Positions 12,938-22,375 of a stretch of DNA of 64,000 nt are shown in pieces. The notes under the pieces were generated by a model. That model was not told the origin of the DNA, made no database searches, and saw only the letters and a list, made by a program, of their open reading frames with translations. The stretch covers positions 700,683,721 through 700,747,720 of the forward strand of contig NC_056750.1 in assembly GCF_019279795.1 (NCBI RefSeq). The letters run 5' to 3'. Every line of letters begins with the position of its first letter. Within the stretch, counting starts at the first letter, position 1. Source of the stretch: Protopterus annectens (lineage: Eukaryota; Chordata; Ceratodontiformes; Protopteridae). The translations under genes and the position numbers were made by a program.

Positions 12938-13063
12938 GCTTGATGGGTTCGGAGCCGATCCTCGGCTCCGACTCGGCACTTGCTAAGCTCGAGAGTCACT
13001 TTTACCAGCTCGAGGCAGCCCCATATCCCATGATGCAAGGCGGTAAGTACCCAGATCTCGTTT
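12938..13063 (+). repeat. DIRS-A left inverted terminal repeat
   Basis: About 125 bases that, by eye, match the reverse complement of the right repeat without a mismatch. The repeat contains the motif TCGGAGCCGATCCTCGGCTC at its outer side. The extreme tip (12907-12937) differs between the two ends. The tips are instead matched by the ICR. Confidence 0.9.
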
Positions 13064-13339
13064 GCCGCTTATGAGGTCCTCCTTTTACCAGCTCCTGGTA
13101 AGTGATTTGCTACTTTGCTATTTTAGCCCCTTTTAACAAAAAAACCCTTAATTGTTAGTTTTGTGTTAGTTTTAAACATTTTCTGACAGAAAATTATCTG
13201 TCTCTCCTTATTTTTTTAGTCAGACTTTCTCCCATCCCATCCCCCCCCCTGTTAGGGTGTGTGTGTGTGTTTTCTAGTTATACCTTTTGGTATATTTAAT
13301 TTAATTTCTTTGACTGGTGTGTGTGTCTGTGTTGGCACC
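13064..13339 (+). promoter_or_regulatory. DIRS-A 5' leader between ITR and gag start
   Basis: Untranslated leader with a C homopolymer near 13240-13248 and a (TG)n run at 13257-13270. The gag start codon follows at 13340. No certain promoter element was identified. A leader role is inferred from position. Confidence 0.4.
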
Positions 13340-15710
13340 ATGTCTAAAGAAAGGGTCTCAGGCTTTAAGAAGTGTGACTCGTGCTGTCAGAAAATGTCTC
13401 TGACAGACGGTCACACTTCTTGCCTGTATTGCCTGGGGCCTCTTCACCTGCAGGACTCCTGTGCTATTTGTCATTCTTTCAGCCAGAGAGTCCTGCAGGA
13501 AAGAAGAAATAAGTTGATTTTGAGGGGCCTTCTTAAGCCGGAGGGCTCTCCGCCAAGTCGGCTCCATCCAAGACTGCTAAATCTTCCAAGGCCCAGGCTT
13601 CTGTGTCCAAGCCTGCGGCCTCGGCTCCGACTCGCTCTGAGTCGAGATCGGCTCCGGCTGGAGCCGATTCTGGCTTAACAGCCTTCGCACCGATGGCTAT
13701 TGGTGCCGATTCTGGTTCGACCACTTCGTGTCGGCCCGATCGGTTCCGACCACCATGTGGCTCAGGCATCGGTGTCGGCTCCGATCGGCTCCGACACCGT
13801 TACTTTGTGGCTGTATCGGCTCGGCTGGAGCCGGTGCATCGAGACTACCTGTCGGCTCCGATAAGTTGTCGGCTCCGACAGGTTCAATAGTTTCATTGGT
13901 TCCGATGGCTCCTTCGAGGAAGAGGTCTAGGTCTCCTTCCTTGGAGCCGATACTTTCAGCTCCGGCTTCACCTCTCCTCTCGAACGGAGCCATCGGAGCC
14001 GATCTTCAAGGTCATCCAGGCTTTCTGACCATGATTTAGAGAGAGTGGTCAGTAGATTACTTAAGTCACAGGCACTGGCCCAAATGTTACATAGTCCGTC
14101 TCAACAGACGGCTATTGGTCCACACCCCATTGCAGTTCCTCCTTCAACTCTACCCCAGAGATTGGAGTTGAGTCTTCGGAATGGTTACTGCTACGGCTGA
14201 GGGACGGATACCCCTTCTGTTCCTTCAGCCTCTACTCTTATCTCCTCTTCGAGACCTTCCTTAGAGGGATTCGTGGCCGGGCTTCCATGGTCTCCTCCGA
14301 GGGGTGAGTGGCATCGACCCTTGTCCAACCCGCTCTTCCCCTTGGAGCCTCGGCCTTGGTGAGCTCGGCTCCGACATCTGCCTCGAGACTTCCCTTTCGG
14401 TGGTCCCTGGAGTTCCTAGCTCTTCGAACAGGTTCTCTCGACCTTCCTGGGAGGGGAGCATTCGAGGTGATGAAGAGTGTGCTGGCCACTGGTATCAGCC
14501 AGCAGTCTGTTCCCTTAGCTCCTCCCTCTGTAGTGCCTATTGACATCTCTGCCACTTCTCTTGCTACAGGACCCAGAGATCCTCCGCCTCAGGTTTCCCC
14601 ATTGGGAATATCCCCCTCTTCCGAGGATTCTCCTGATGTTTCGGGAGATCCTCCTAGAAAGAGGACTTGTAAGAGGAAACATGTAGACTCCCCCGAGTCT
14701 ATCACTTCAGATACTGACTTAGATGAGTCAGAGGGATCCCCCTCTGAGGATGTCTCCTTCTCAGACATCCTAGAACTCCTTAGACAGAGGGGAAACTGGC
14801 CCACCAATAATCCCTCTGAGGATGAGTCAGTATACCTAGAGGCGGTTGGATCTCGGCCTCCACCTCCTGGGTGTCTCCGCCTTCGACCCCTTATGCAAGT
14901 TATTGCCCGAAGGCGGCTGCTCCTGACTCTGTGGAGCCAGTCCCTAGGAGGCCTTCAAAATTTATTACTGCCCTGTGATAAGCAATTCCGCACTAAGGGT
15001 GTCCCCGCTGATGCCATGGTGGCTGCTGCCACCAAGAAGGAACTTGCAGATCCTTCCGCACTGCCCATCCTCCTAATAAGGACTCTAGGACCATGGATAG
15101 GTACGGTAAGCGGATGTTTTCCTCAGCGACCTTTGCTATGCGCTGCTGAATTACCTATGTCACTTCACCAGACTCCAAAGGGATATCCTTAAGGAGCTAG
15201 GTGATGTTGTACAGGATCCTACAGCTGCAGGAGCTCAGGAAAAAATTGCTTCGCAGCTAGGAACCCTTAATTCCATTGCAAACTCCTCCATGCGGCTAAT
15301 ATCATATGCTGCTGATGGAGCAGTAGGGCCGCAGGTACAGGTGTGGCCCTTAGACGCCAAGCCTGGATGCGGCTATGTGACTTTGCAGATCCCTTTAAGG
15401 CACCCTTCACAAATTCTCCCTTTGATGGGTCAGCTTTGTTTGGCCCTCAAGTGAAGGAAACTTTGACGAGGTGTGAGCAGGACGGCAAGACTCTTTCTGT
15501 CAGAAGTCCGCTTTTCCACCCCTTCTAGACCTTACCCCAAAGGACAGAAAGGTGGCAAAATGTGGTTCCGCAAATCCCAAGGAGTCACGGATTTACGTGG
15601 TCAGTTTACCCCTAGAGGCAGAGGGGTAACAACAACAGACGCCGCCTAGAGGCAGAGGGGGTCCAAAAAACCAGGGAAACAGAGAGCCTCTCTGACAAGC
15701 CCTTTCAGCA
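13340..15710 (+). pseudogene. DIRS-A Gag (broken)
   Basis: The chosen start at 13340 (MSKERVSGF) matches the position of gag starts in the other DIRS copies. Residues about 12-50 form the Cys/His module also seen in B, E and F: CDSC, then CLYCLG, a histidine, and CAIC. The frame breaks near 13600 and the Ser/Pro/Ala-rich middle continues in other frames (13603-13890, then 14308-14900). That middle region ends in an acidic stretch and an RKRTCKRKH basic block at about 14650-14690. The conserved C-terminal half (VDAMV.AAATKKELADPS, then a SFDGS-like FGPQVK block) is scattered at 15010-15530. The protein would bind element RNA, but several frameshifts prevent that here. Confidence 0.8.
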
Positions 15711-15718
15711 TCCCTGAG

Positions 15719-17595
15719 ATGTTGCCCGGCTGTCCATCCTTGGAGGCAGTCGGGGAAGACTATCGCTGTACCCAGAAGCCTGGCGTTCCCTCACTCAAGA
15801 CAGATGGGTACAGTCGATCATATCCGAGGGTTACAAAATTCCTTTCGAGGAAAGTCCTTTCTATCACTCAAATTCCCTTCCAGATGTACCACCCGGTCTA
15901 AGGGAAATTGCAGAGTTAGAAGTCTTAAAACTTCTGCAAAAAAGAGCCATTCAGCCAGTTACGACAGATCATTCAGAGCCCGGAATCTACTCAAGGTTCT
16001 TTTGGTCCCCAAAAGACGGGAGACTGGAGACCAATATTGATCTCAGCAGACTCAACAAGTCTGTGAGGAAGACAAGATTCAATGGTCACTCTTCAGTCAA
16101 TTCTGCCCTTCTTACAGAAGGACAACTGGATGTGCTCAATAGATCTTCAGGATGCGTACTATCACATCAAAATTCACAGACGCCCAGGAGATTTCTCCGC
16201 TGCTGGGGTCCAGTCATTTCCAGTTCAGAGCCCTGCCCTTTGGTCTCACTACAGCCCCCAGAGTGTTCACCAAATGCATGGCAGTGGTCACGGCTCACCT
16301 GAGACGCCAAGGATTCCAGGTGTTTCCAGATCTCGACGACTGGCTCCTTTCAGCCACCACCAGGCATCAGCTTATTCAAGCCAGGGATTACACAATAAAG
16401 CTTTGTACTCTTTTGGGCATCTCGATAAACTTCAAAAGTCATCCTTATCGCCCTGCCAGTCTATTACTTTCATAGGCTAAACTTAAACACTGTTCGGTTG
16501 TCAGCTACCCTTACAAAACAAAGAGTTTCAGACATTCAAAGTCATGACAGGATCATTCTAGCCAACAAGAAAGTACAGGCCAGAATGGTTCTAAAAGTAT
16601 TAGGCCTCATGGCTGCGGCCATTATTCTTCTTCCCTGGCTCGCTTCTACATGCCTTCTTCAGTGGATGCTGTTCACACAGTGGTCGTACCAACAACTTCC
16701 AATGCGTCACCAGATTCTGGTGACACAGACTTGCAAAGATCATCTTGCTTGGTGGATCACATCTCCCAGGTTCACCAAGGCAGACACTTTGTACCCCATC
16801 CCCGTAGCCACTGTCACCACGGATGCCTCCCTGATCGGGTGGGGGTCATTATCAGGGCAGGATGGTTCATGGGACGTGGCAGCCGCTCAATACCACCTGC
16901 ACATAAATGTCCTGGAGATGAGAGCAGTGCTTTTAACGCTGCAAGCCCTCAACGACTTTCTTCCCGTAGGGACAATTGCAGTCCACACAGACAACATGTC
17001 TGTAGTTTGGTATATCAACAAACAGGGCGGAACCAAGTCCTACCCCTTGTGTCGAGAAGCCAGACTATGGCAATGGGCAATCTCCTCTCATCAGTTTCTG
17101 GTAGCAACGCATATCCCTGGGAAAACCAACATTGTAGCGGACAGATTGAGCAGAGCTATTCTCATGCCTCACGAGTGGTCTCTCAAGCAATCTATAGCGG
17201 AAGAGATTTTTCTGGATTGGGGTCGTCCATGTTGCGATCTTTTTGCTACTCCGCAAAACAGCAAATGCCCAGACTTCTTCTCTCTCTTCCTCTTCCAGGC
17301 CATCCCCCAGAGACGCTCTGACCCAGGATTGGCCCCAGGGACTTCTTTATGCCTTCCTCCATTTCCTCTGATCCCTCAAGTTATCCAGAAGGCAGCCGCT
17401 TTGAGAGCCAAATTGATTCTCATTGCCCCTTACTGGCCTCGACAAGTTTGGTTCCCGTTCCTCCATCGTCACCTTTTGGTGCAGCCGTGGCATCTGGACC
17501 CAGTGCCAGATCTTCTGATTCACCAATCCGGTCAGCTGCACCGGTCTATCCCTTCTCTCAACCTCACAGCATGGTTGCTCCACTTCCTTCCTTAG
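15719..17595 (+). pseudogene. DIRS-A reverse transcriptase-RNase H with methyltransferase-like region (broken)
   Basis: The N-terminal RT is spread over three frames between 15719 and 16475. The palm box near 16325-16340 reads DLDD where relatives have YLDD. From 16498 a 365-residue open frame (to 17595) covers the RT connection and RNase H: TTDAS, the glutamate in NVLEMRA, HTDNMS, and IVADRLSR give the D-E-D-D pattern. It ends with the region CCDLFATPQN to APYWPRQVW, which in DIRS elements corresponds to a Dam-like methyltransferase domain (family knowledge, not proven here). It overlaps the start of the recombinase frame, as is usual in DIRS. Confidence 0.85.
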
Positions 17596-18621
17596 CCAGG
17601 CTTCCTTTGATCTCTAACCCAGTTAGAGACATCATAGTAGCTTTTAAAATCCTCTACCAGGAGGATTTATGCAAGCAAATGGAAACGTTTCTCTTATTGG
17701 GCTAAGGCCAAGAGTATTGATCCTTTCACTGCCCCTGTTCAGGCAGTCCTGGACTTCTTAGCAGAGATTTTTCATGCAGGCTCCTCTTCTTCCACAGTCA
17801 GAGTTCAATTGGCTGCTATCTCGAACTTTCATGTCGGGATCGCAGATCACAATATTATGTCCCATAGGCTCTGCAGGGCCTTCTTGAAAGGAATTTTCCT
17901 GCTAAAGCCTCCAATCAGGAATCCTCCTCCTCAGTGGGATCTAAATTTAGTGCTGACATCCTTGATTCTTCCCCACTTCGAGCCAGCTGCTTCTTGTTCC
18001 CTGAAATTTCTTTCTTGGAAAACTTTATTCCTAGTGGCTATTACATCGGCCAGGAGGGTGTCTGAACTTCATGCTCTATCGGTTCGACCCCCCTATTTGG
18101 TTTTTCACAAAGACAGAGTATCATTGAGAACTAATCCGACCTTTTTGCCTAAGGTCGCCTCAAAGACCAATTTGAATCAATCCATTGATCTCCCTGTATT
18201 TTTCCCAAACTATTCAGACAGAGCCGAACAAAAACTACATTATCTTGATGTCCACCGTCAACTCGGATATTATTTGGACAGAACAAAAAAATTTAGGAAA
18301 TCTGATCAACTTTTTGTTTCCTATGCGGATAATAAGAAAGGCCTTCCTGTTTCTAAAGTGACCTTGTCTAGATGGCTTTCTTCGTTCATCTCTGAAATTT
18401 ATCTGCTCAGGGGAAAACAGCTGTGCTCAAAACCTAAAGCACATTCAACTAGGAGCTTAGCTACTTCTACAGCCTTTCAAGCTAGACTTCCTTTAGACAC
18501 TATTTGTGCAGCGGCCACTTGGGCCACTCCTCATACTTTTGTTTCCCATTACAAATTGGACTTGGCCTCCAGGGACAGAGCCAGTTTTGGCTCTACAGTC
18601 CTCAAGAGTCTGTTCCATTGA
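17596..18621 (+). pseudogene. DIRS-A tyrosine recombinase (one frameshift)
   Basis: 270 open residues at 17809-18621 contain the full catalytic half: SARRVSEL (Arg I), HSTR (His-Arg box), AATWATPHTF (Trp box) and the nucleophile tyrosine in SHYKL. The N-terminal DNA-binding half begins upstream (about 17600, VRDII) but is shifted by one frame near 17650-17660, where DIRS-D reads continuously. The enzyme would integrate the circular cDNA. All catalytic residues remain, so the frameshift is the only clear defect. The stop at 18619 lies about 30 bp before the ICR. Confidence 0.88.
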
Positions 18622-18652
18622 GCCACCCAGGATAGAGGTGCTAGGACGTGGT

Positions 18653-18752
18653 CCCATCAAGCAAGAATGAAGGCGAGATTGACAACTTAACATTAAGTTA
18701 TGTACCTACCATAACGCTCCATGTTAGTTGTCTTCTCGCCTTCTTTCTTGCA
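18653..18752 (+). repeat. DIRS-A internal complementary region (ICR)
   Basis: The left part (18653-18693) is the exact reverse complement of the left tip, 12907-12947. The right part (18694-18752) is the reverse complement of the right tip, 19025-19083, with one mismatch by eye. The junction reads TTAACAT|TAAGTTATG. In the DIRS model the ICR templates the two ends during circle formation, so this match is diagnostic. Confidence 0.93.
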
Positions 18753-18909
18753 CCTCCTCCTTCCCCAGGCCTGGACAGACCTTTCTATAAGAAATTATTA
18801 TGCTGAAGACCATTCAGACCTGGTCCTTCTTCCATCCTGTAAGTTTTCTTTCTTCCTTTTGGAAGTGTTTTTATGCTTGGTGCTATTGCCCTTTGTCATC
18901 AAACGAGAT

Positions 18910-19083
18910 CTGGGTACTTACCGCCTTGCATCATGGGATATGGGGCTGCCTCGAGCTGGTAAAAGTGACTCTCGAGCTTAGCAAGTGCCGAGTCGGAGCC
19001 GAGGATCGGCTCCGAACCCATCAAGCAAGAAAGAAGGCGAGAGAAGACAACTAACATGGAACGTTATGGTAGGTACATAACTT
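18910..19083 (-). repeat. DIRS-A right inverted terminal repeat and tip
   Basis: Reverse complement of 12938-13063, followed by the right tip with TGGTAGGTACATAACTT. Flanking MITE sequence resumes at about 19084. Confidence 0.9.
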
Positions 19084-19278
19084 CTTATTATGTAATTTGT
19101 AGACTTAAATTAACAGTTTGGGGAAAAAACTAACCATTAGTTTTTTACCAGACTGTTAATTTAATGTTTGATAGTTGTACAAGTAATGCAAAATTACTTA
19201 CCCAAGCTAATTCAGTATAATTAGAACTGGCACCCAAAGTGAGGTAAGCACCTCCTGCCCATCCATTTATATTAATAC
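19084..19278. repeat. Right half of the palindromic MITE split by DIRS-A
   Basis: This continues the element begun at 12812-12906. It contains an inner inverted repeat (AACAGTTTGG near 19113 against CCAGACTGTT near 19147) and then the right terminal inverted repeat, 19190-19278. It aligns with 34560-34685. Confidence 0.75.
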
Positions 19279-19516
19279 CTTAAATATGGCTTTGAATTTT
19301 TTTTTCTGTGAATATCTTTGTTTTAATGGGGCAGCAGAGTGGAGGTGCCTTGTTGTTACTAGTACTGTTGCACTGATGTTCTTCGTGTTTCACTGTTGCA
19401 GTCATCACATTTGGGTTATCTTCCTGCAGGTAGCCCTCAGCCGGCCTGAATACCAGAGTCTTCGGATTTCTGTGTCAGATGCTGTCGCTTCTTCCATGAC
19501 GTCAGGTCGTCATTGG

Positions 19517-19523
19517 TATAAAA
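19517..19523 (+). promoter_or_regulatory. TATA-like box in DIRS-C left ITR
   Basis: TATAAAA lies in the left ITR about 170 bp upstream of the gag start at 19692. The same box occurs at the equivalent site of DIRS-F (63182-63188) and, inverted and less perfectly, in the right ITR of C (31340-31346). It is a plausible core promoter by position and conservation only. Confidence 0.45.
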
Positions 19524-19691
19524 CATCCAGCTGATGCCATTACATCAGTCTTTCTTGCTGTTTGGTGCCCAAAGCAGAAGCCGTTCTCAAGTGCTGGTCG
19601 GCCGACTCCTGAAATTTTCATTTTCGAGTTTCAGACCCGAAGTCTTCAAAAAAGATAAGTACCCAGTTGGGAATCATTCTTGATCTAACCG

Positions 19692-20308
19692 ATGTCAGAA
19701 AAAATTAGAAAACAGATGATCAAACCGCTGACTCAGGCCCATATGCCTCAAAAACAAATGCTCAGAATGGCTGAAGACCTTATTACCTTAATTAGGGGAA
19801 GCCAGCCTTCCCCCTCTAAGAGACCTAGAACCGATTTTCTTTATCATTCTTCTGATCAGGAATCTGATATCTCTGCTCCTTCTGATTATCAAGATTTGCC
19901 CTTATCTACTTATGTGGATTCTGATGCAGAGGATTCCATTCCCTCTGCTTCCCCTCCAGAAGATTTTTCTTTTGGTGAAACCTTGCATACCCTTAGGGAG
20001 CATTTCCGCTGGGAAAGCCAGGACTATTCTGAGTCCAAAAAGAGACTTAGGGAATTCTTACTCCTGCCTCAACACAGGCCTCTAGCTATCCCTTCTGTTC
20101 TGGCTATTGTAGATGATATTTTCTTGGAAGCTATCCTTACTCCAGACACTTTACCTCCAGCTCCCACAAAACCTGACAAGTACTACAGAGCACCTGACTC
20201 TCACAAGTTCCTCTTCAAGAATCCTATGGTGAAACCAGAGACCATTTCCCAAGGACCAAAAGGCATTAAGGCTACTGCTGCCAAAAATCCTACCCCTTCT
20301 AATAGAGA
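19692..20308 (+). pseudogene. DIRS-C Gag, N-terminal part (internally deleted, cut by DIRS-B)
   Basis: Starts with MSEKI, the conserved subfamily start. Compared with DIRS-B, about 0.5 kb is missing straight after it, so the Cys/His module is absent. The frame resumes in HMPQKQMLRMAEDLITLIRG. An acidic/Ser-rich stretch (about residues 45-95) and the block EHFRWESQDYSESKKRL follow. The open frame of 219 residues runs on into the left end of DIRS-B and stops at 20351. The rest of Gag resumes at 25779. Confidence 0.8.
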
Positions 20309-20623
20309 ATGTTCTTCATCTCACATTGCTGCAGTCCTTACACTTGGGTAGTCCGCTGTCCTCGGTCGGCCCGAATATCAAAGTATAAGGCTGACGTCGG
20401 TCAAGGCGCATTTGACTGACATCAGGACGCCAGGGTACAAATGCGCATGACCGACGTCATATCCTCAGTCTTTTTTGCCGCATGGTCCGATGCAGAAGCA
20501 GCGTTGCAAGTGCTGGTTGGCGTTCTGAAATTGTTCGATTTCGGAGTTTCAGACTGAGTCAAAGTTGGCTAAGTACCCCGTTGGGGAATATTTTAGTTTT
20601 TTCTTGCCTCAGTGGTTTACCGG

Positions 20624-22296
20624 ATGTCAGAAAAGTGAATAATTGCATTGCTTGTGAGAAAGAGATAGCGGATAGAGACTATCATACTTTGTGTATTCCT
20701 TGTTTAGGGCCTGAGCACGACGTTGTTGGGTGTCGCTCTTGTGCTAGATGCAATAAGCGCACTATTAAGAGGAGATTAGATTGTGCCAGGTTAGTCTTGA
20801 AGCGGTGCAATTATAAAATGCCGCCGGATGCTCCGACGCCCGCTTCAAGAAGCGCAAGGACAAAGCAGTTAAGCCTAGGTTAGAAGAACCGTCCGTGCGG
20901 ACGCCGGTTCTTTAGAGGTGTCGGTGGAGCCGGTGGTTCCACCGAGGTTTCTTTGGGATCCCAGGGAGAGACTTTGTTATTGCAGGATGTGGCCTCTCAG
21001 GAGGCAGGTCAGGCTGATGGGGCTTCTCAGGTTACTATACTCCCTCCCTGCCTAGGGTGGTTAGGCCCTCTCCTTCTGTTTCCAAGGCTTCTCCCAGAGG
21101 CAGGCCAGGTTTAGCTTCAGTTGGTGTCACCCTAGTTCTTCTGGTACTGTGCCCAAGAAGCATATGCTTAAAATGGCAGAAGATTTGATTACTTTGATTA
21201 GGGTTCTTTGCCCCTCCTGATAAGAGACCTAGGGTGGAGCCTGAGCTAGGAGTTTTGAGCAGGCTTCGATGTTTCAGAGTCTTCGGCTGAAGACTTGCAG
21301 GAGTACTCTCCTTATTCTGATTCTGATGTGGATGATTCTACTCCTTCTGCTTCTCCTCCTGAGGATTTTTCTTTTCAGAAACTCTTCATTCCATGAGGGA
21401 GCATTTTAAGTGGGAAGGTCAGGACTTCTCTGATTCCAGGAAAAGGCTTAGGAATTTTGTTTTTACCCCAGCATAGGCCTTTGGCTATACCTCCTGTTTT
21501 GGATGTAGTGGAAGATGTTTTACAGAGGCTTCTCTAAATCCTGATTCTTTGCCTCCTGCTCCTGTTAAACCGGATAGGTATTACAGGGTGCCTGAAGCTC
21601 ATAAGTATCTTTTAAGAGTCCTAGGGCAGACCCAGAAACTGTTAGCCAGGGGCCTAAAGGTGTTAAGGCTTCTGCTGTCAAGAATCCGTTCCTGCAGATA
21701 AAGAGGCCAGGGCCTTGGATAGATGGGGAAAGAAAGTTTATACTTCTTCCACTCTAGCTATGAGGGCTTTGAATTGCCAGTTTCACATGTTGAAATACCA
21801 AAACTGTCTCCTTTCACAGTTGAAGTCTAAGGTTGATGCTCTGGAAGGTATTGATTGTAAAGAGTTGCAAGATTTAGTACATGTTTCTGAACAGGTGGGT
21901 AAGCATTCTTTGCAATGTGGTTTTGATGCTGTACAGGCTTCGTCTAGGGTGGCTGCCACTGGGTCAGTTCTTTGCAGGCACGCCTGGCTGAGGGATCAAA
22001 ATTTATCTGACCATGTTAAAACAAGGATTTTAGATGCTCCTTTACAATCTGATGTATTGTTTGGTTCTCCTGTTGAGGCAGTTTTAAAGAAAATGGAAGA
22101 CAAGGCTAAGTCTATGCAGACTGTTAAAGATTTTTTGCAGGTTCAGCCTCCAAAGTTTAGTAGAAATTGGCCTACTAAGGGGTGGACGTATCCTTCTTAT
22201 GATTCCCAGTCTAGAGGTAGATCTAGACGTGGTAGGGCAGAGCTCAGGGCTCTTTCAGGCCTAGAACAGGGAGTTCTCCTGCACAGTCTTCGGTGA
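20624..22296 (+). pseudogene. DIRS-B Gag (frameshifted)
   Basis: The conserved start ATGTCAGAAAA lies at 20624, but one A appears lost, since the Cys/His module is read in the neighbouring frame. The module (20636-20760) shows CIAC, a DRDYH segment, CIPCLGPEHDV and CRSC/CARC. The middle is Ser/Pro-rich and broken. The C-terminal part is open at 21715-22296 and contains ALDRWGKKVYTSSTLAMRALN upstream and in frame, CRHAWLRD, and an SPRGR-like Arg/Ser tail. The RHAWL-type block is also found in vertebrate LAP2-alpha, whose special exon has been traced to a DIRS-like gag (literature knowledge). Confidence 0.8.
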
Positions 22297-22375
22297 GGGC
22301 AGGGGTCAGTCCTTTCAGAACAGACCCAATGACCTACCTTTTCAGCTGCCAGAGCCTTCTCATCTGGCAGCACCT

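Larger units (their letters stand above)
12907..19083 (+). mobile_element. DIRS-A: DIRS-type tyrosine-recombinase retrotransposon
   Basis: This element is complete at both ends and about 6.2 kb long. It has inverted terminal repeats (12938-13063 and 18910-19030), a Gag region, RT-RNase H-methyltransferase-like region, YR region and an ICR at 18653-18752. This is the DIRS order, with no LTRs, protease or DDE integrase. DIRS elements are thought to replicate through a circular DNA intermediate that the tyrosine recombinase inserts without target duplication. All three coding regions are broken by frameshifts, so this copy is probably not autonomous. It lies inside a palindromic MITE and shares a subfamily with DIRS-D. 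Confidence 0.93.

Noticed and set aside
12907-19083. LTR retrotransposon or retrovirus
   Set aside because: No long direct terminal repeats, no protease, no DDE integrase and no primer-binding site were seen. Inverted termini, ICR and tyrosine recombinase define DIRS.
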